NCBI GenBank assembly: GCA_021793595.1 | Contig: JAJYSL010000030.1 | Span: 1-33,480, forward strand | Length of the DNA stretch: 33,480 nucleotides | Source of the DNA: Acidobacteriota bacterium | Lineage (GTDB): Bacteria > Acidobacteriota > Terriglobia > Terriglobales > Acidobacteriaceae | Direction: 5' to 3' | Notes under the pieces: generated by a model | Told to the model about the DNA's origin: nothing | The model's database searches: none | What the model saw: the letters and a program-made list of their open reading frames with translations, nothing else | Shown here: positions 8,258 to 16,063 of the stretch, in pieces | Position numbering within the stretch: position 1 is the stretch's first letter | How the letters are laid out: each line of letters begins with the position of its first letter | Translations under genes and position numbers: made by a program

Positions 8258-8373
8258 ACCGGCCGGATTTCTGAGCTCCCCAGACGATCTATCCCTTGCT
8301 TGGCGCAGCACCTGCCGATCGGGGAATTCATTCGTTCGTCCGCGGCGCGCTGTGACGTCCGACACAAACATTC

Positions 8374-8397
8374 TTATATTGTTTTATTATCATATAA
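8374..8397. promoter_or_regulatory. AT-rich inverted repeat upstream of the ArsR gene, candidate operator
   Basis: TTATAT at 8374-8379 and ATATAA at 8392-8397 are perfect inverted 6-mers separated by 12 bases, ending two bases before the ArsR ATG. The stretch is strikingly AT-rich against its surroundings, as ArsR-family operators often are. Autoregulation is inferred. Confidence 0.5.
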
Positions 8398-8399
8398 CC

Positions 8400-8714
8400 A
8401 TGTCTGAACTGGCCCAGTTCAAGGCGGAGTTCTTCAAAGCGATCGCCCACCCGCTGCGCATTCGAATTTTGGATGAACTGCGTCACGGCGAAGTCGGTGT
8501 CAACGTGCTTGGCTCGCGGTTGGATGTCGAACAAAGCACCCTTTCGCAGCAACTTGCCATTCTGCGCAGTCGCAACCTGGTCGTCACGCGCAAGGAGGGG
8601 CTGAACGTTTTTTATTCGATCAGCGATCCGGAGATTTTTGCATTGCTGGACACAGCCAAGAAGATTTTCAATCGCCAACTGGTGGGGGTTCGCAAGATGC
8701 TTCGCGAGTTGTAG
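8400..8714 (+). CDS. ArsR-family winged-helix transcriptional regulator (Rv0081-like context)
   Basis: 104 residues with the standard ArsR/SmtB winged helix: FKAIAHPLRIRILDEL, then recognition region VEQSTLSQQLAILRSRNLV and wing VTRKEGLNVFYSISD. It contains no cysteine, so it lacks the ELCVC metal site and probably senses something other than a thiophilic metal, or answers through a protein or other ligand. The frame extends upstream to 8352, but ATG 8400 gives the family-standard N-terminus. It lies just before the hydrogenase-like operon, between two palindromes. Mycobacterium tuberculosis Rv0081, an ArsR protein, heads an equivalent gene set (Rv0082-Rv0087), so control of that operon is the likely role. 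Confidence 0.9.
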   Translation: MSELAQFKAEFFKAIAHPLRIRILDELRHGEVGVNVLGSRLDVEQSTLSQQLAILRSRNLVVTRKEGLNVFYSISDPEIFALLDTAKKIFNRQLVGVRKMLREL

Positions 8715-8743
8715 TGGTAGCTCGACGCAGGGATTCATGGCGG

Positions 8744-8755
8744 CTCATATATGAG
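8744..8755. promoter_or_regulatory. Perfect 12-bp palindrome before the hyf-like operon, candidate operator
   Basis: CTCATATATGAG is a perfect palindrome, followed by another alternating AT run at 8756-8765. It lies between the ArsR gene and the hyfB-like gene, 58 bases before the chosen GTG start. It is a natural operator candidate for the upstream ArsR protein. Confidence 0.5.
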
Positions 8756-8812
8756 TATATATAGATATTGCAATGGGGGCCGATCGCAACTCACCCGCTT
8801 GCAGGGGCTGCG

Positions 8813-10852
8813 GTGAGCTACGTGACCATGCTCCCCCACAGCATTCTGCTGCTTCAGGCGCACGACCTTTCCTGGACCGTGATGCTGGTGCTCGCATGGA
8901 TGTTTCTGGGAGTCATCGGGCTGTTGCGTCCTCACAGCCTGCGCTTTGTCGCGCGCGGACTGTTTCCCGCCGGAGCCGTCATCGCACTGGGCGTAGCGAT
9001 TCTGGGTGGTGTGGCATTGCTCTCCGGTCACGCGCCGCAAACCATGGTCCTTCCGCTGGGATTGCCGGACCTGCCGTTTCATTTCCGGCTGGACGCACTG
9101 TCCGGCTTCTTCCTGTTGCTGATCGGCGTCTCCGGCGCAGGTATTTCAACCTTTGCCGCCGGTTATTTTCGCTCAGGAGAAGGCACTGCCCCCGGTTTGC
9201 TTGGCCTGCACTACCATATGTTTCTTGCTGGCATGGCCCTGGTTGTTCTGGCCGATGATGCGTACTGTTTCATGGTCGCCTGGGAGCTGATGGCGCTCAG
9301 TTCCTACTTCCTGGTGGTCTCGCAGCATCGTCGCCCGGAAATCCGTCAGGCCGGTTTTCTATATCTGCTGATGGCGCATCTCGGTGCGCTGTGCCTCCTG
9401 TTCAGCTTCGGCATCCTGCAGCCCGGCAACTGGCAGCTCACCTTCGACGCCATGCGCGCAACGCCGCATACGCCGCTATGGGCGACCATTGCATTTCTGC
9501 TGGCGCTGCTGGGATTTGGCGCCAAAGCAGGACTTGTTCCTCTCCACGTCTGGTTGCCGGAAGCGCATCCCGCCGCGCCGTCGCCCGTCTCCGCCATGAT
9601 GAGCGGCCTGATGTTGAAGACCGCTGTCTATGGCATGTTGCGCGTCACCTTTGATCTGCTGCACGTCCGGTTCTGGCAATGGGGACTTCTCGTTCTCGTC
9701 CTCGGGCTGTTGTCCGCATTGTTCGGCGCGATCTTTGCCTCAGTCAAGACAGACATGAAGCGTCTGCTGGCCTACTCCTCTATTGAAAATATCGGCCTCA
9801 TCTTTACTGGGATTGGGCTGGCCATTCTTTTTGAGGCGGCTCATCTTCCGTTGTTCGCGGCTCTCGCGCTCAGCGCAGCGTTGCTTCACGCGCTGAATCA
9901 CTCGCTGTTCAAGAGTTTGCTGTTTCTCGCCACCGGCAACGTGCTGCATGCAACTAAGCGAAGGAGTCTGGGCGCGCTCGGCGGCCTGGCTCGCACCATG
10001 CCCTGGGTCGCGGCACTGGCGTTGGTCGGCACGCTGGCGATTGCAGGTCTGCCGCCGCTCAACGGCTTTGTGTCGGAATGGCTCCTGCTTCAGTCGTTTC
10101 TGTTCACCCCGCAGTTGTCCCAGCCGTTTATCAATATGCTGGTTCCCCTTGGTGCGGCCGTACTTGCGCTGACAGTCGCGTTGGCGGCCTACGTGATGGT
10201 CAAGTTTTATGGAGTCATCTTTCTCGGTCAGCCGCGCGAGCCTGCGCTCGCCGATGCCCACGATGCCAACTGGCTGGAGCGCCTCGGTCTGGCCTGGCTT
10301 GCGTTGGGATGCATTCTGATTGGCGTGTTGCCGCAAGTCGCGCTGCGGGCTGCCGCCGCGGTCACGGGGCAATTGCTGGGATCGACAATCAGCTTCTCCT
10401 TACCGTGGGGATGGATCGCTCCCATTGCGCCCAAACAAGCCTCCTACAGCGGCTTGCTGTTGCTGGCTGGCACCATATGTGTCATCGGCTTGACCTATAT
10501 CCTGGTGCGCGTTCTCGCGCATGGTCGCATGCGCCGCACCGTTCCCTGGGACTGCGGCTATCCCTGGCACACCTCGCGCATGCAGGACACCGCCGAAGGA
10601 TTTGGTCACCCGATCCGGCACATTTTTCGACCCGTGTTCGACATGCAGCGCGAACTACCTTCACCTGCCGATAAGGCTCCGCGCTATCGCATTCACGTGG
10701 AAGATCGCCTGGCTCGCATTGTGTATCAACCCATTGCGCACGCGGTACAACGCGTGTCGGATGCCATCGGCGTAGTGCAAAGCGGTCGCCTCGCCATCTA
10801 TCTTCTCTTCAGTTTCCTCACGTTGCTCGGCTTGCTGGCGGCGGTCCTATGA
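8813..10852 (+). CDS. hyfB: HyfB-like antiporter-type membrane subunit
   Basis: About 679 residues, polytopic, of the NuoL/MrpA-like family that forms proton- or ion-translocating channels in complex I and group 4 hydrogenases; E. coli HyfB is of similar length. Key charged residues are in place: Glu in the VAWELMALSSY helix, Lys in GFGAKAGLVPLH, and a second Lys in GLMLKTAVYGML, with PEAHPAAPSPVSAMMSG between them. The C-terminal part has the HyfB-type WDCGYPWH and GHPIRHIFRPVFD segments before a last membrane helix. The frame opens at TTG 8768, but GTG 8813 has AGGGG five bases upstream; ATG 8828 is possible too. It overlaps the next gene by four bases (ATGA). Confidence 0.88.
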   Translation: MSYVTMLPHSILLLQAHDLSWTVMLVLAWMFLGVIGLLRPHSLRFVARGLFPAGAVIALGVAILGGVALLSGHAPQTMVLPLGLPDLPFHFRLDALSGFFLLLIGVSGAGISTFAAGYFRSGEGTAPGLLGLHYHMFLAGMALVVLADDAYCFMVAWELMALSSYFLVVSQHRRPEIRQAGFLYLLMAHLGALCLLFSFGILQPGNWQLTFDAMRATPHTPLWATIAFLLALLGFGAKAGLVPLHVWLPEAHPAAPSPVSAMMSGLMLKTAVYGMLRVTFDLLHVRFWQWGLLVLVLGLLSALFGAIFASVKTDMKRLLAYSSIENIGLIFTGIGLAILFEAAHLPLFAALALSAALLHALNHSLFKSLLFLATGNVLHATKRRSLGALGGLARTMPWVAALALVGTLAIAGLPPLNGFVSEWLLLQSFLFTPQLSQPFINMLVPLGAAVLALTVALAAYVMVKFYGVIFLGQPREPALADAHDANWLERLGLAWLALGCILIGVLPQVALRAAAAVTGQLLGSTISFSLPWGWIAPIAPKQASYSGLLLLAGTICVIGLTYILVRVLAHGRMRRTVPWDCGYPWHTSRMQDTAEGFGHPIRHIFRPVFDMQRELPSPADKAPRYRIHVEDRLARIVYQPIAHAVQRVSDAIGVVQSGRLAIYLLFSFLTLLGLLAAVL

Positions 10853-11802
10853 GCGCCATCACCATGGTCCGCCAGTTCGGAGAAGTGCTGCTGGCCATCG
10901 CGCTGGCGCCGCTGTTTGTTGGATGGATCGCGCAATGCCGCGCCTGGCTGCAGAGCCGCACCGCTCCGCCCTTAACCCAGCCGTATCGGATGCTGCGCAA
11001 GCTCTTTCAAAAAGAGGTGGCCCTCGCCGCTGATGCCACGTTGCTCTTTCGCATCGCCCCCTATGTTCTGTTCGGCAGCATGGTGCTCGCCGCGGCCATC
11101 ATTCCGTCCATCGCCACAGACCTGCCCTTTGCACGCGTCGCCGATGCCATCGCGTTGATCGGGATTTTTGCCACCGCGCGGGTCTTCCAATCGCTGGCCG
11201 CCATGGATATTGGCACCGCCTTCGGCAGCATGGGCGCACGCCGAGAAATGATGGTCGGCTTCCTCGCCGAGCCCGCTCTGCTGATGGTTCTGTTCAACGC
11301 CTTCCTGCTTTCCGGCAGCACCGCGCTGCCCAGTTTGGTGGAGGCCTACTCCTCAGGCTCGCTCTCCATCAATCCCAGTCTCACCTTCGCCGGAATTGCG
11401 TTTGTCATGGTGCTGCTGGCAGAAAATGCTCGTATCCCCATCGACAATCCATCGACCCATCTGGAACTCACCATGATCCACGAGGCAATGGTCCTGGAAT
11501 ACTCGGCACGGCATCTCGCGTTGATCGAGTGGGCTTCCAGCCTGAAGCTGTTCAATTACGCCTGCGTCGGATTCGCGCTGTTCTTGCCTTGGGGAATCGC
11601 CACCCACGGCGCCGACGGCGGATGGGCGCTGCTGCTGGCCGCTGCCGCACTCGTTGCAAAACTCATCGTCTCGGGCGCGGCTCTGGCGCTGATTGAGTCT
11701 CTCTCCGCCAAACTGCGAATCTTTCGCGCTCCGGAATTTTTGGCCACCGCCTTTCTGTTGGCTGTGCTGGGCCTGCTCGTTCACCTTTTGCTGGGGTCAT
11801 GA
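10849..11802 (+). CDS. hyfC: HyfC/HycD-like membrane subunit (NuoH family)
   Basis: 317 residues, close to E. coli HyfC (315). It is a NuoH-type membrane protein that anchors the peripheral arm and lines the coupling region. The conserved cytoplasmic loops are present: QPYRMLRKLFQKE near the N-terminus, GSMGARREMMVGFLAEPA in the middle, and ENARIPIDNPSTHLELTMIHEAM with its clustered acidic residues, followed by EYSARHLALIEWASSLK. Around eight hydrophobic segments are visible. It starts in a four-base overlap with hyfB and ends in one with hyfE, so the three are translated in a coupled way. Confidence 0.9.
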   Translation: MSAITMVRQFGEVLLAIALAPLFVGWIAQCRAWLQSRTAPPLTQPYRMLRKLFQKEVALAADATLLFRIAPYVLFGSMVLAAAIIPSIATDLPFARVADAIALIGIFATARVFQSLAAMDIGTAFGSMGARREMMVGFLAEPALLMVLFNAFLLSGSTALPSLVEAYSSGSLSINPSLTFAGIAFVMVLLAENARIPIDNPSTHLELTMIHEAMVLEYSARHLALIEWASSLKLFNYACVGFALFLPWGIATHGADGGWALLLAAAALVAKLIVSGAALALIESLSAKLRIFRAPEFLATAFLLAVLGLLVHLLLGS

Positions 11803-12470
11803 TGATGCATCGGTCGCATTGGATCGTCGAATTGCTCAACCTGCTGGCCAGCATCCTGCTGCTCATCTCCTTTGCCATGCTCTCGCGCCGCCGCACGCAA
11901 CGCCTGATTACGCTGTACGCCTGGCAGGGGTTGGTCCTGTTCGCCTCCACCTGCCTGGTCGCTTACAGCTCGGGCCAAAAAGAACTCTATTATTCCGCGG
12001 GGCTGACCTTGTTGCTGAAAGTGATTGTGCTGCCGTGGGTGCTCTACCGGTTGATTCGAAACCTAGGCGCACAATGGGATAACGAACTCCTGGTCAACAT
12101 TCCAACAACGATGCTGGTCGGCCTGGTGTTGGTGATCTTTGCGTTCGGCCTGGCGCAACCCATCAGCATGATGGCCAACACCATCACTCGCGACACGCTC
12201 GGCATCGCGCTTGCCGTCATTCTGATTTCCTTCCTCATGATGATTACGCGTCGTAAGGCCGTGACCCAGGTGATTGGATTTCTGGCGATGGAGAACGGCC
12301 TGTTCTTCGCCGCCGCCAGCGCTACCTATGGCATGCCCATGGTCATTGAGTTGGGAATCGCTCTCGATCTGCTGGTAGCCGTTTTTATTTTGGGAATCTT
12401 TTTCTTTCAAATCAGGGAGCAGTTCGACAGCCTCGACCTGCATCACCTGGAAAGCCTGAAGGAGGACTGA
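11799..12470 (+). CDS. hyfE: HyfE/HycP-like membrane subunit (NuoK-like)
   Basis: 223 residues, similar to E. coli HyfE (216). It has about six hydrophobic segments, with a NuoK-like central part. The ITRRKAVTQVIGFLAMENGLFFAA segment carries the conserved membrane Glu, and ELGIALDLLVAVFILGIFFF follows. ATG 11799 overlaps the hyfC stop (ATGA). Its end carries the AAGGAGGA ribosome binding site for the next gene. No Fe-S or nucleotide motifs are present, as expected for a membrane-arm subunit. Confidence 0.87.
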   Translation: MMMHRSHWIVELLNLLASILLLISFAMLSRRRTQRLITLYAWQGLVLFASTCLVAYSSGQKELYYSAGLTLLLKVIVLPWVLYRLIRNLGAQWDNELLVNIPTTMLVGLVLVIFAFGLAQPISMMANTITRDTLGIALAVILISFLMMITRRKAVTQVIGFLAMENGLFFAAASATYGMPMVIELGIALDLLVAVFILGIFFFQIREQFDSLDLHHLESLKED

Positions 12471-12471
12471 G

Positions 12472-13956
12472 TTGGAAATTTTTATGGTCCTCTCGATACC
12501 GCTCGCCGGGGCCTTGCTGTTGGCCTTCTTCGGAGCCCGCCGCTTCGTCGCGCAACTCAATATCTTCGTCAGCTTCGCCACGTTGGTCGCCGCTGCATGG
12601 CTTGTCATCCGTGTGGCGCACCACGGTTCGTTTCTTGCCGGACACGAGCAGTTCTTCGTCGATTCCTTTAATGTATTTCTGGTTGCGCTCACCGCCTTCG
12701 TGGGTTTCACCACCGCAATATTTTCTCGGTCGTACATGCGGGTCGAGCAACAGCACGGCCGCGTCGGTCCGCGCCGAATGCGCCTCTACCACAGCATGTA
12801 CCAGATGTTTATGGCGTCCATGCTGCTGGCTCTGCTGACCAACAACATGGGTCTGCTCTGGGTCGCCATGGAGGCCGCCACGCTTTCCACCGTCCTGTTG
12901 GTCTCTCTCTATCGCACCCGCGCCAGTCTGGAGGCTGCCTGGAAATATTTCATCCTGTGCGGCGTCGGCATTGCCCAGGCGCTGTTCGGCACCATCCTGC
13001 TATACTTTGCCGCCGAACAAACGCTGGGCCACGAAGGCATGAGCGCGCTGCTATGGACCCACCTGAATGCGGTGAAATCGCAGCTGGAGCCCAGGGTGAT
13101 GGGACTCGCCTTTGTCTTCTTTCTCGTCGGTTATGGAACCAAGGCCGGCCTCGCACCACTGCATAATTGGCTCCCCGATGCGCATGGCGAAAGTCCATCG
13201 CCCGTGTCCGCCGTGCTTTCCGGTCTGCTGTTGAATGTTGGCCTCTATGCGGTGATCCGCTGTAAAGTACTTGTCGTTGGCTCCATCGGTTCCAAATTGC
13301 CGAGCCACATGCTGATGGGGTTTGGAATGTTTTCGATCTTGCTGGCAGCATTTTTTCTCTGGCGCCAGCGCGATATCAAACGCCTCTTCGCCTATTCTTC
13401 CATCGAACACATGGGCCTGATTGCCTTCGCGTTCGGCATCGGAGGTCCCATCGCAAACTTTGCCGCGATGTTGCATATGGTCGTTCACTCGCTTACCAAG
13501 TCCTCCATCTTTTTCAGCGCCGGACATGCATCCCAAACCGCAGGCACCCAGCAGATGGAAGAAATTCGCGATCTCGCGGAGACTTCTCCGGCCCTCGGCT
13601 GGTCGCTGATGCTGGGGTCGCTGGCCATTCTCGGCATGCCGCCCTTCGGCGTGTTCACCAGCGAGTTCCTCATGATCACTACCGCGATACGACTGCATCC
13701 CTGGACCGCGCCTCTGCTGCTGGTCGGCTTGGGTGTTGCCTTCGCGGCGATCTTCAGTCGAGTGCAATCGATGGTCTTTGGCGAGAATCGCGCGCCATCG
13801 CCCACCGATAGCGATGGCTTCCATAAGCCCATAAACGCGGCGACTCCGGCGATGATTCCAGCGTTCCTGCATCTGGCCATCGTGGTGATGTTAGGACTGT
13901 ATATTCCACCGGTGCTGGCAGAGTGGTTTCATGCTGCTGCGCGGTTGATCGGATGA
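12472..13956 (+). CDS. hyfF: HyfF/HycQ-like antiporter-type membrane subunit (NuoN/M family)
   Basis: 494 residues, polytopic, a second antiporter-like subunit. The conserved Glu lies in LLWVAMEAATLSTVLL and the TM7-type Lys in GYGTKAGLAPLHNWLPDAHG. SPSPVSAVLSGLLLN and IKRLFAYSSIEHMGL are family hallmarks. The start is TTG 12472: an AAGGAGGA ribosome binding site at 12459-12466 is correctly spaced for it and too far (17 bases) from ATG 12484. It begins one base after the hyfE stop and ends in a four-base overlap with the large-subunit gene. Two antiporter-type subunits imply more than one ion path in the complex. Confidence 0.9.
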   Translation: MEIFMVLSIPLAGALLLAFFGARRFVAQLNIFVSFATLVAAAWLVIRVAHHGSFLAGHEQFFVDSFNVFLVALTAFVGFTTAIFSRSYMRVEQQHGRVGPRRMRLYHSMYQMFMASMLLALLTNNMGLLWVAMEAATLSTVLLVSLYRTRASLEAAWKYFILCGVGIAQALFGTILLYFAAEQTLGHEGMSALLWTHLNAVKSQLEPRVMGLAFVFFLVGYGTKAGLAPLHNWLPDAHGESPSPVSAVLSGLLLNVGLYAVIRCKVLVVGSIGSKLPSHMLMGFGMFSILLAAFFLWRQRDIKRLFAYSSIEHMGLIAFAFGIGGPIANFAAMLHMVVHSLTKSSIFFSAGHASQTAGTQQMEEIRDLAETSPALGWSLMLGSLAILGMPPFGVFTSEFLMITTAIRLHPWTAPLLLVGLGVAFAAIFSRVQSMVFGENRAPSPTDSDGFHKPINAATPAMIPAFLHLAIVVMLGLYIPPVLAEWFHAAARLIG

Positions 13957-15524
13957 CCATGAAATTACCTGAATTCCTGAGCCCTTCCCGTCTTCCGCTT
14001 GCCGGCAATTTGCCTGGCAGCCGCCTCATCGTCAATCGCGAGCAGTGGCTGCAACATGCCGCAGCGCTGCGCGATTCCGGCGCGCAATTGTTGACTCTGT
14101 GGGGTTCGGATGATCGTGATCGCGATGGACAATTCCGCATCTTCGTCGCATACCTGCTTCCGCAAGGCATGCTGGTGTTGGAGCACACAGTGCCGGCGAC
14201 GGCGACTCCGACCTATCCAAGTCTCGCCGGACTCTTTCCAGCCGCACAAAGAATGCAGCGCGCCCTCTACGACATGCTCGGCATCGCTGCGGAGGCAACT
14301 CCTGACGAGGAGATGGACACGCGTCGCTGGCTGCGGCACGGTGGCTGGCCGCAAACATTCTTTCCGCTGCGACGCGACGCGGATGGAAGGCAACAGTTTT
14401 CCAACACCTCCGCTCCCTATCCCTTCGTGACCGTGGAGGGAAGTGGCGTCCATGAGATTGCCGTCGGCCCCGTCCACGCCGGCACCATCGAGCCCGGCCA
14501 TTTTCGGTTCTCAGTTGTTGGCGAAAAAGTTCTGCGCCTGGAAGCGCAACTCGGCTATACCCACAAAGGTGTCGCCCGGTTGTTCACCACCATGCCGCAG
14601 TCTACCGCTCATCGATTAGCTGCGCGCATCTCCGGCGATACTGCTGTGGCTTTCTCGTGGGCGTATTGCAGCGCTTTGGAGTCTCTGACCGGCACCGTCT
14701 GTCACCCCCGCGCCGCAACGCTGCGAGCCTTGGCGCTGGAACATGAACGTCTGGCCAATCATCTCGGCGATCTGGGGGCGCTCGGCAACGACGCGGGCTT
14801 TGCTTTCGGACTGACGCATTTCTCCCGCCTCAAAGAAGATCTGCTGCGCATCAACTCCGTTGCATTTGGAGCGAGGTATCTGTTCGACTACATCATTCCC
14901 GGCGGCGTGGCTGTCGATCTTTCCATGGATGCTCCAGCATTGCTGCGATCGCTCTACGACGAACTGGAGCAATCCGTCACCAACCTGCGCTCCATCTATG
15001 ACGAGCACGCGGGCCTGCAGGATCGTTTCCGCACCACGGGAAGGCTCGAGCCATCCCTCGCTATATCTTTGGGTGCGCTGGGTGTCGTCGCGCGCGCTTC
15101 CGGCATTGCACGCGATCTGCGCGTCGACCATCCATGGCCGCCTTATGACCGCGTTGTCGCGAAATGCATGGTGCAGTCCACAGGCGATGTTGCCGCGCGT
15201 GTCCAGGTACGCTTTGACGAAATCTTCGAGTGTCTCCGCCTGTGCCGCGCATTCTTGCAGGATCTCCCTGCCGGACCGATTCACGCGCCCGTTCCCTGTG
15301 CCGCTCCTTATCAGTTCGGCATAGGAGTAATCGAATCCTGGCGCGGTTCTGTCTTCATCGCGCTTGAAAGCGGTCCCGATGGTTCCATCCGCCGCTGCCA
15401 TGCGCATGATCCTTCCTGGCAGAATTGGCCGTTGATTGAATACGCCGTTATCCGCGACATCGTGCCGGATTTTCCGCTCATCAACAAATCGTTCAACCTG
15501 TCCTATAGCGGACAAGACGGGTAA
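13953..15524 (+). CDS. hyfG: HyfG/HycE-like large subunit without Ni-binding cysteines
   Basis: 523 residues: an N-terminal NuoC-like domain (about 1-165) fused to a NuoD/hydrogenase-large-subunit domain, as in E. coli HycE/HyfG. Conserved segments include GPVHAGTIEPGHFRF, EAQLGYTHKGVARLF, LEHERLANHLGDLGAL and NKSFNLSYSG near the C-terminus. The N-terminal Ni-Fe motif, normally CxxC, reads RISGDTAV (Ser227, Thr230), and the C-terminal DPCxxC motif is replaced by FPLINKSFNLSYSG. It therefore cannot hold a standard Ni-Fe site and fits the energy-converting hydrogenase-related (Ehr) group. ATG 13953 overlaps the hyfF stop; the frame's earlier opening at 13923 is not needed. Confidence 0.9.
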   Translation: MTMKLPEFLSPSRLPLAGNLPGSRLIVNREQWLQHAAALRDSGAQLLTLWGSDDRDRDGQFRIFVAYLLPQGMLVLEHTVPATATPTYPSLAGLFPAAQRMQRALYDMLGIAAEATPDEEMDTRRWLRHGGWPQTFFPLRRDADGRQQFSNTSAPYPFVTVEGSGVHEIAVGPVHAGTIEPGHFRFSVVGEKVLRLEAQLGYTHKGVARLFTTMPQSTAHRLAARISGDTAVAFSWAYCSALESLTGTVCHPRAATLRALALEHERLANHLGDLGALGNDAGFAFGLTHFSRLKEDLLRINSVAFGARYLFDYIIPGGVAVDLSMDAPALLRSLYDELEQSVTNLRSIYDEHAGLQDRFRTTGRLEPSLAISLGALGVVARASGIARDLRVDHPWPPYDRVVAKCMVQSTGDVAARVQVRFDEIFECLRLCRAFLQDLPAGPIHAPVPCAAPYQFGIGVIESWRGSVFIALESGPDGSIRRCHAHDPSWQNWPLIEYAVIRDIVPDFPLINKSFNLSYSGQDG

Positions 15525-15532
15525 GGAAATAT

Positions 15533-16063
15533 ATGTGGAACACACTTTCACGCATGTGGCGGACCGGATTGCTGACCGAGCCGTTGCCCGCCCTCGAGCC
15601 CACCTTGGTGGCGCCCTCGTCGGACTTCGATAGCCTGCAGGCGGACTTGCTGGCCGTACTCGGCCGCGCGCTCTGCATCCGCCACGTGGATGCCGGTTCG
15701 TGCAATGGATGCGAATTGGAAATTCAGGCGCTGCACAACCCGTATTACAACCTTGAGGGTGCTGGTATTCAATTTGTTGCCAGCCCGCGTCACGCCGATC
15801 TGCTGCTCGTCACCGGCCCCGTCTCTGTCAATATGGAAGAAGCGTTGCGGCGCACCTACGACGCTATGCCGGCGCCCAAACTTGTCATCGCTGTCGGAGA
15901 TTGCGGTGCCTGCGGCGGCATCTTCGGCACCAGCTACGCCAGTCGCGGCGGTGTAGCCAACATTCTTCCGGTAAATATCACTGTCACCGGCTGTCCGCCG
16001 ACCCCAACTGCCATTCTGCGTGGCATCCTACAAACGGTGCGCCCAACCTTCACCAACGTCTAG
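15533..16063 (+). CDS. hyfI: HyfI/NuoB-like Fe-S small subunit
   Basis: 176 residues. It carries the proximal [4Fe-4S] cluster of the peripheral arm next to the large subunit. Cluster ligands are intact: Cys57 and Cys60 in DAGSCNGCELE, Cys124 in VGDCGACGG, and Cys154 in TGCPPTP. E. coli HyfI is longer (about 250). Start ATG 15533 follows AAGGA with good spacing, eight bases after hyfG. No ferredoxin-type HyfA/HyfH subunit or formate dehydrogenase gene is present in the window, so the electron donor is unknown. Its TAG stop forms one CTAG with the stop of the convergent PQQ-dehydrogenase gene. In M. tuberculosis the equivalent subunit (Rv0082) comes first rather than last. Confidence 0.92.
   Translation: MWNTLSRMWRTGLLTEPLPALEPTLVAPSSDFDSLQADLLAVLGRALCIRHVDAGSCNGCELEIQALHNPYYNLEGAGIQFVASPRHADLLLVTGPVSVNMEEALRRTYDAMPAPKLVIAVGDCGACGGIFGTSYASRGGVANILPVNITVTGCPPTPTAILRGILQTVRPTFTNV

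Noticed and set aside
9740..10372. 210-codon minus-strand frame inside hyfB, and similar long antisense frames in hyfF and hyfG
   Set aside because: Gln/Arg-rich low-complexity translations typical of the antisense of GC-rich membrane genes; no motifs.
8400..16063. True formate hydrogenlyase or [NiFe] hydrogenase
   Set aside because: Both Ni-binding cysteine motifs are missing from the large subunit and no formate dehydrogenase or maturation genes are present.
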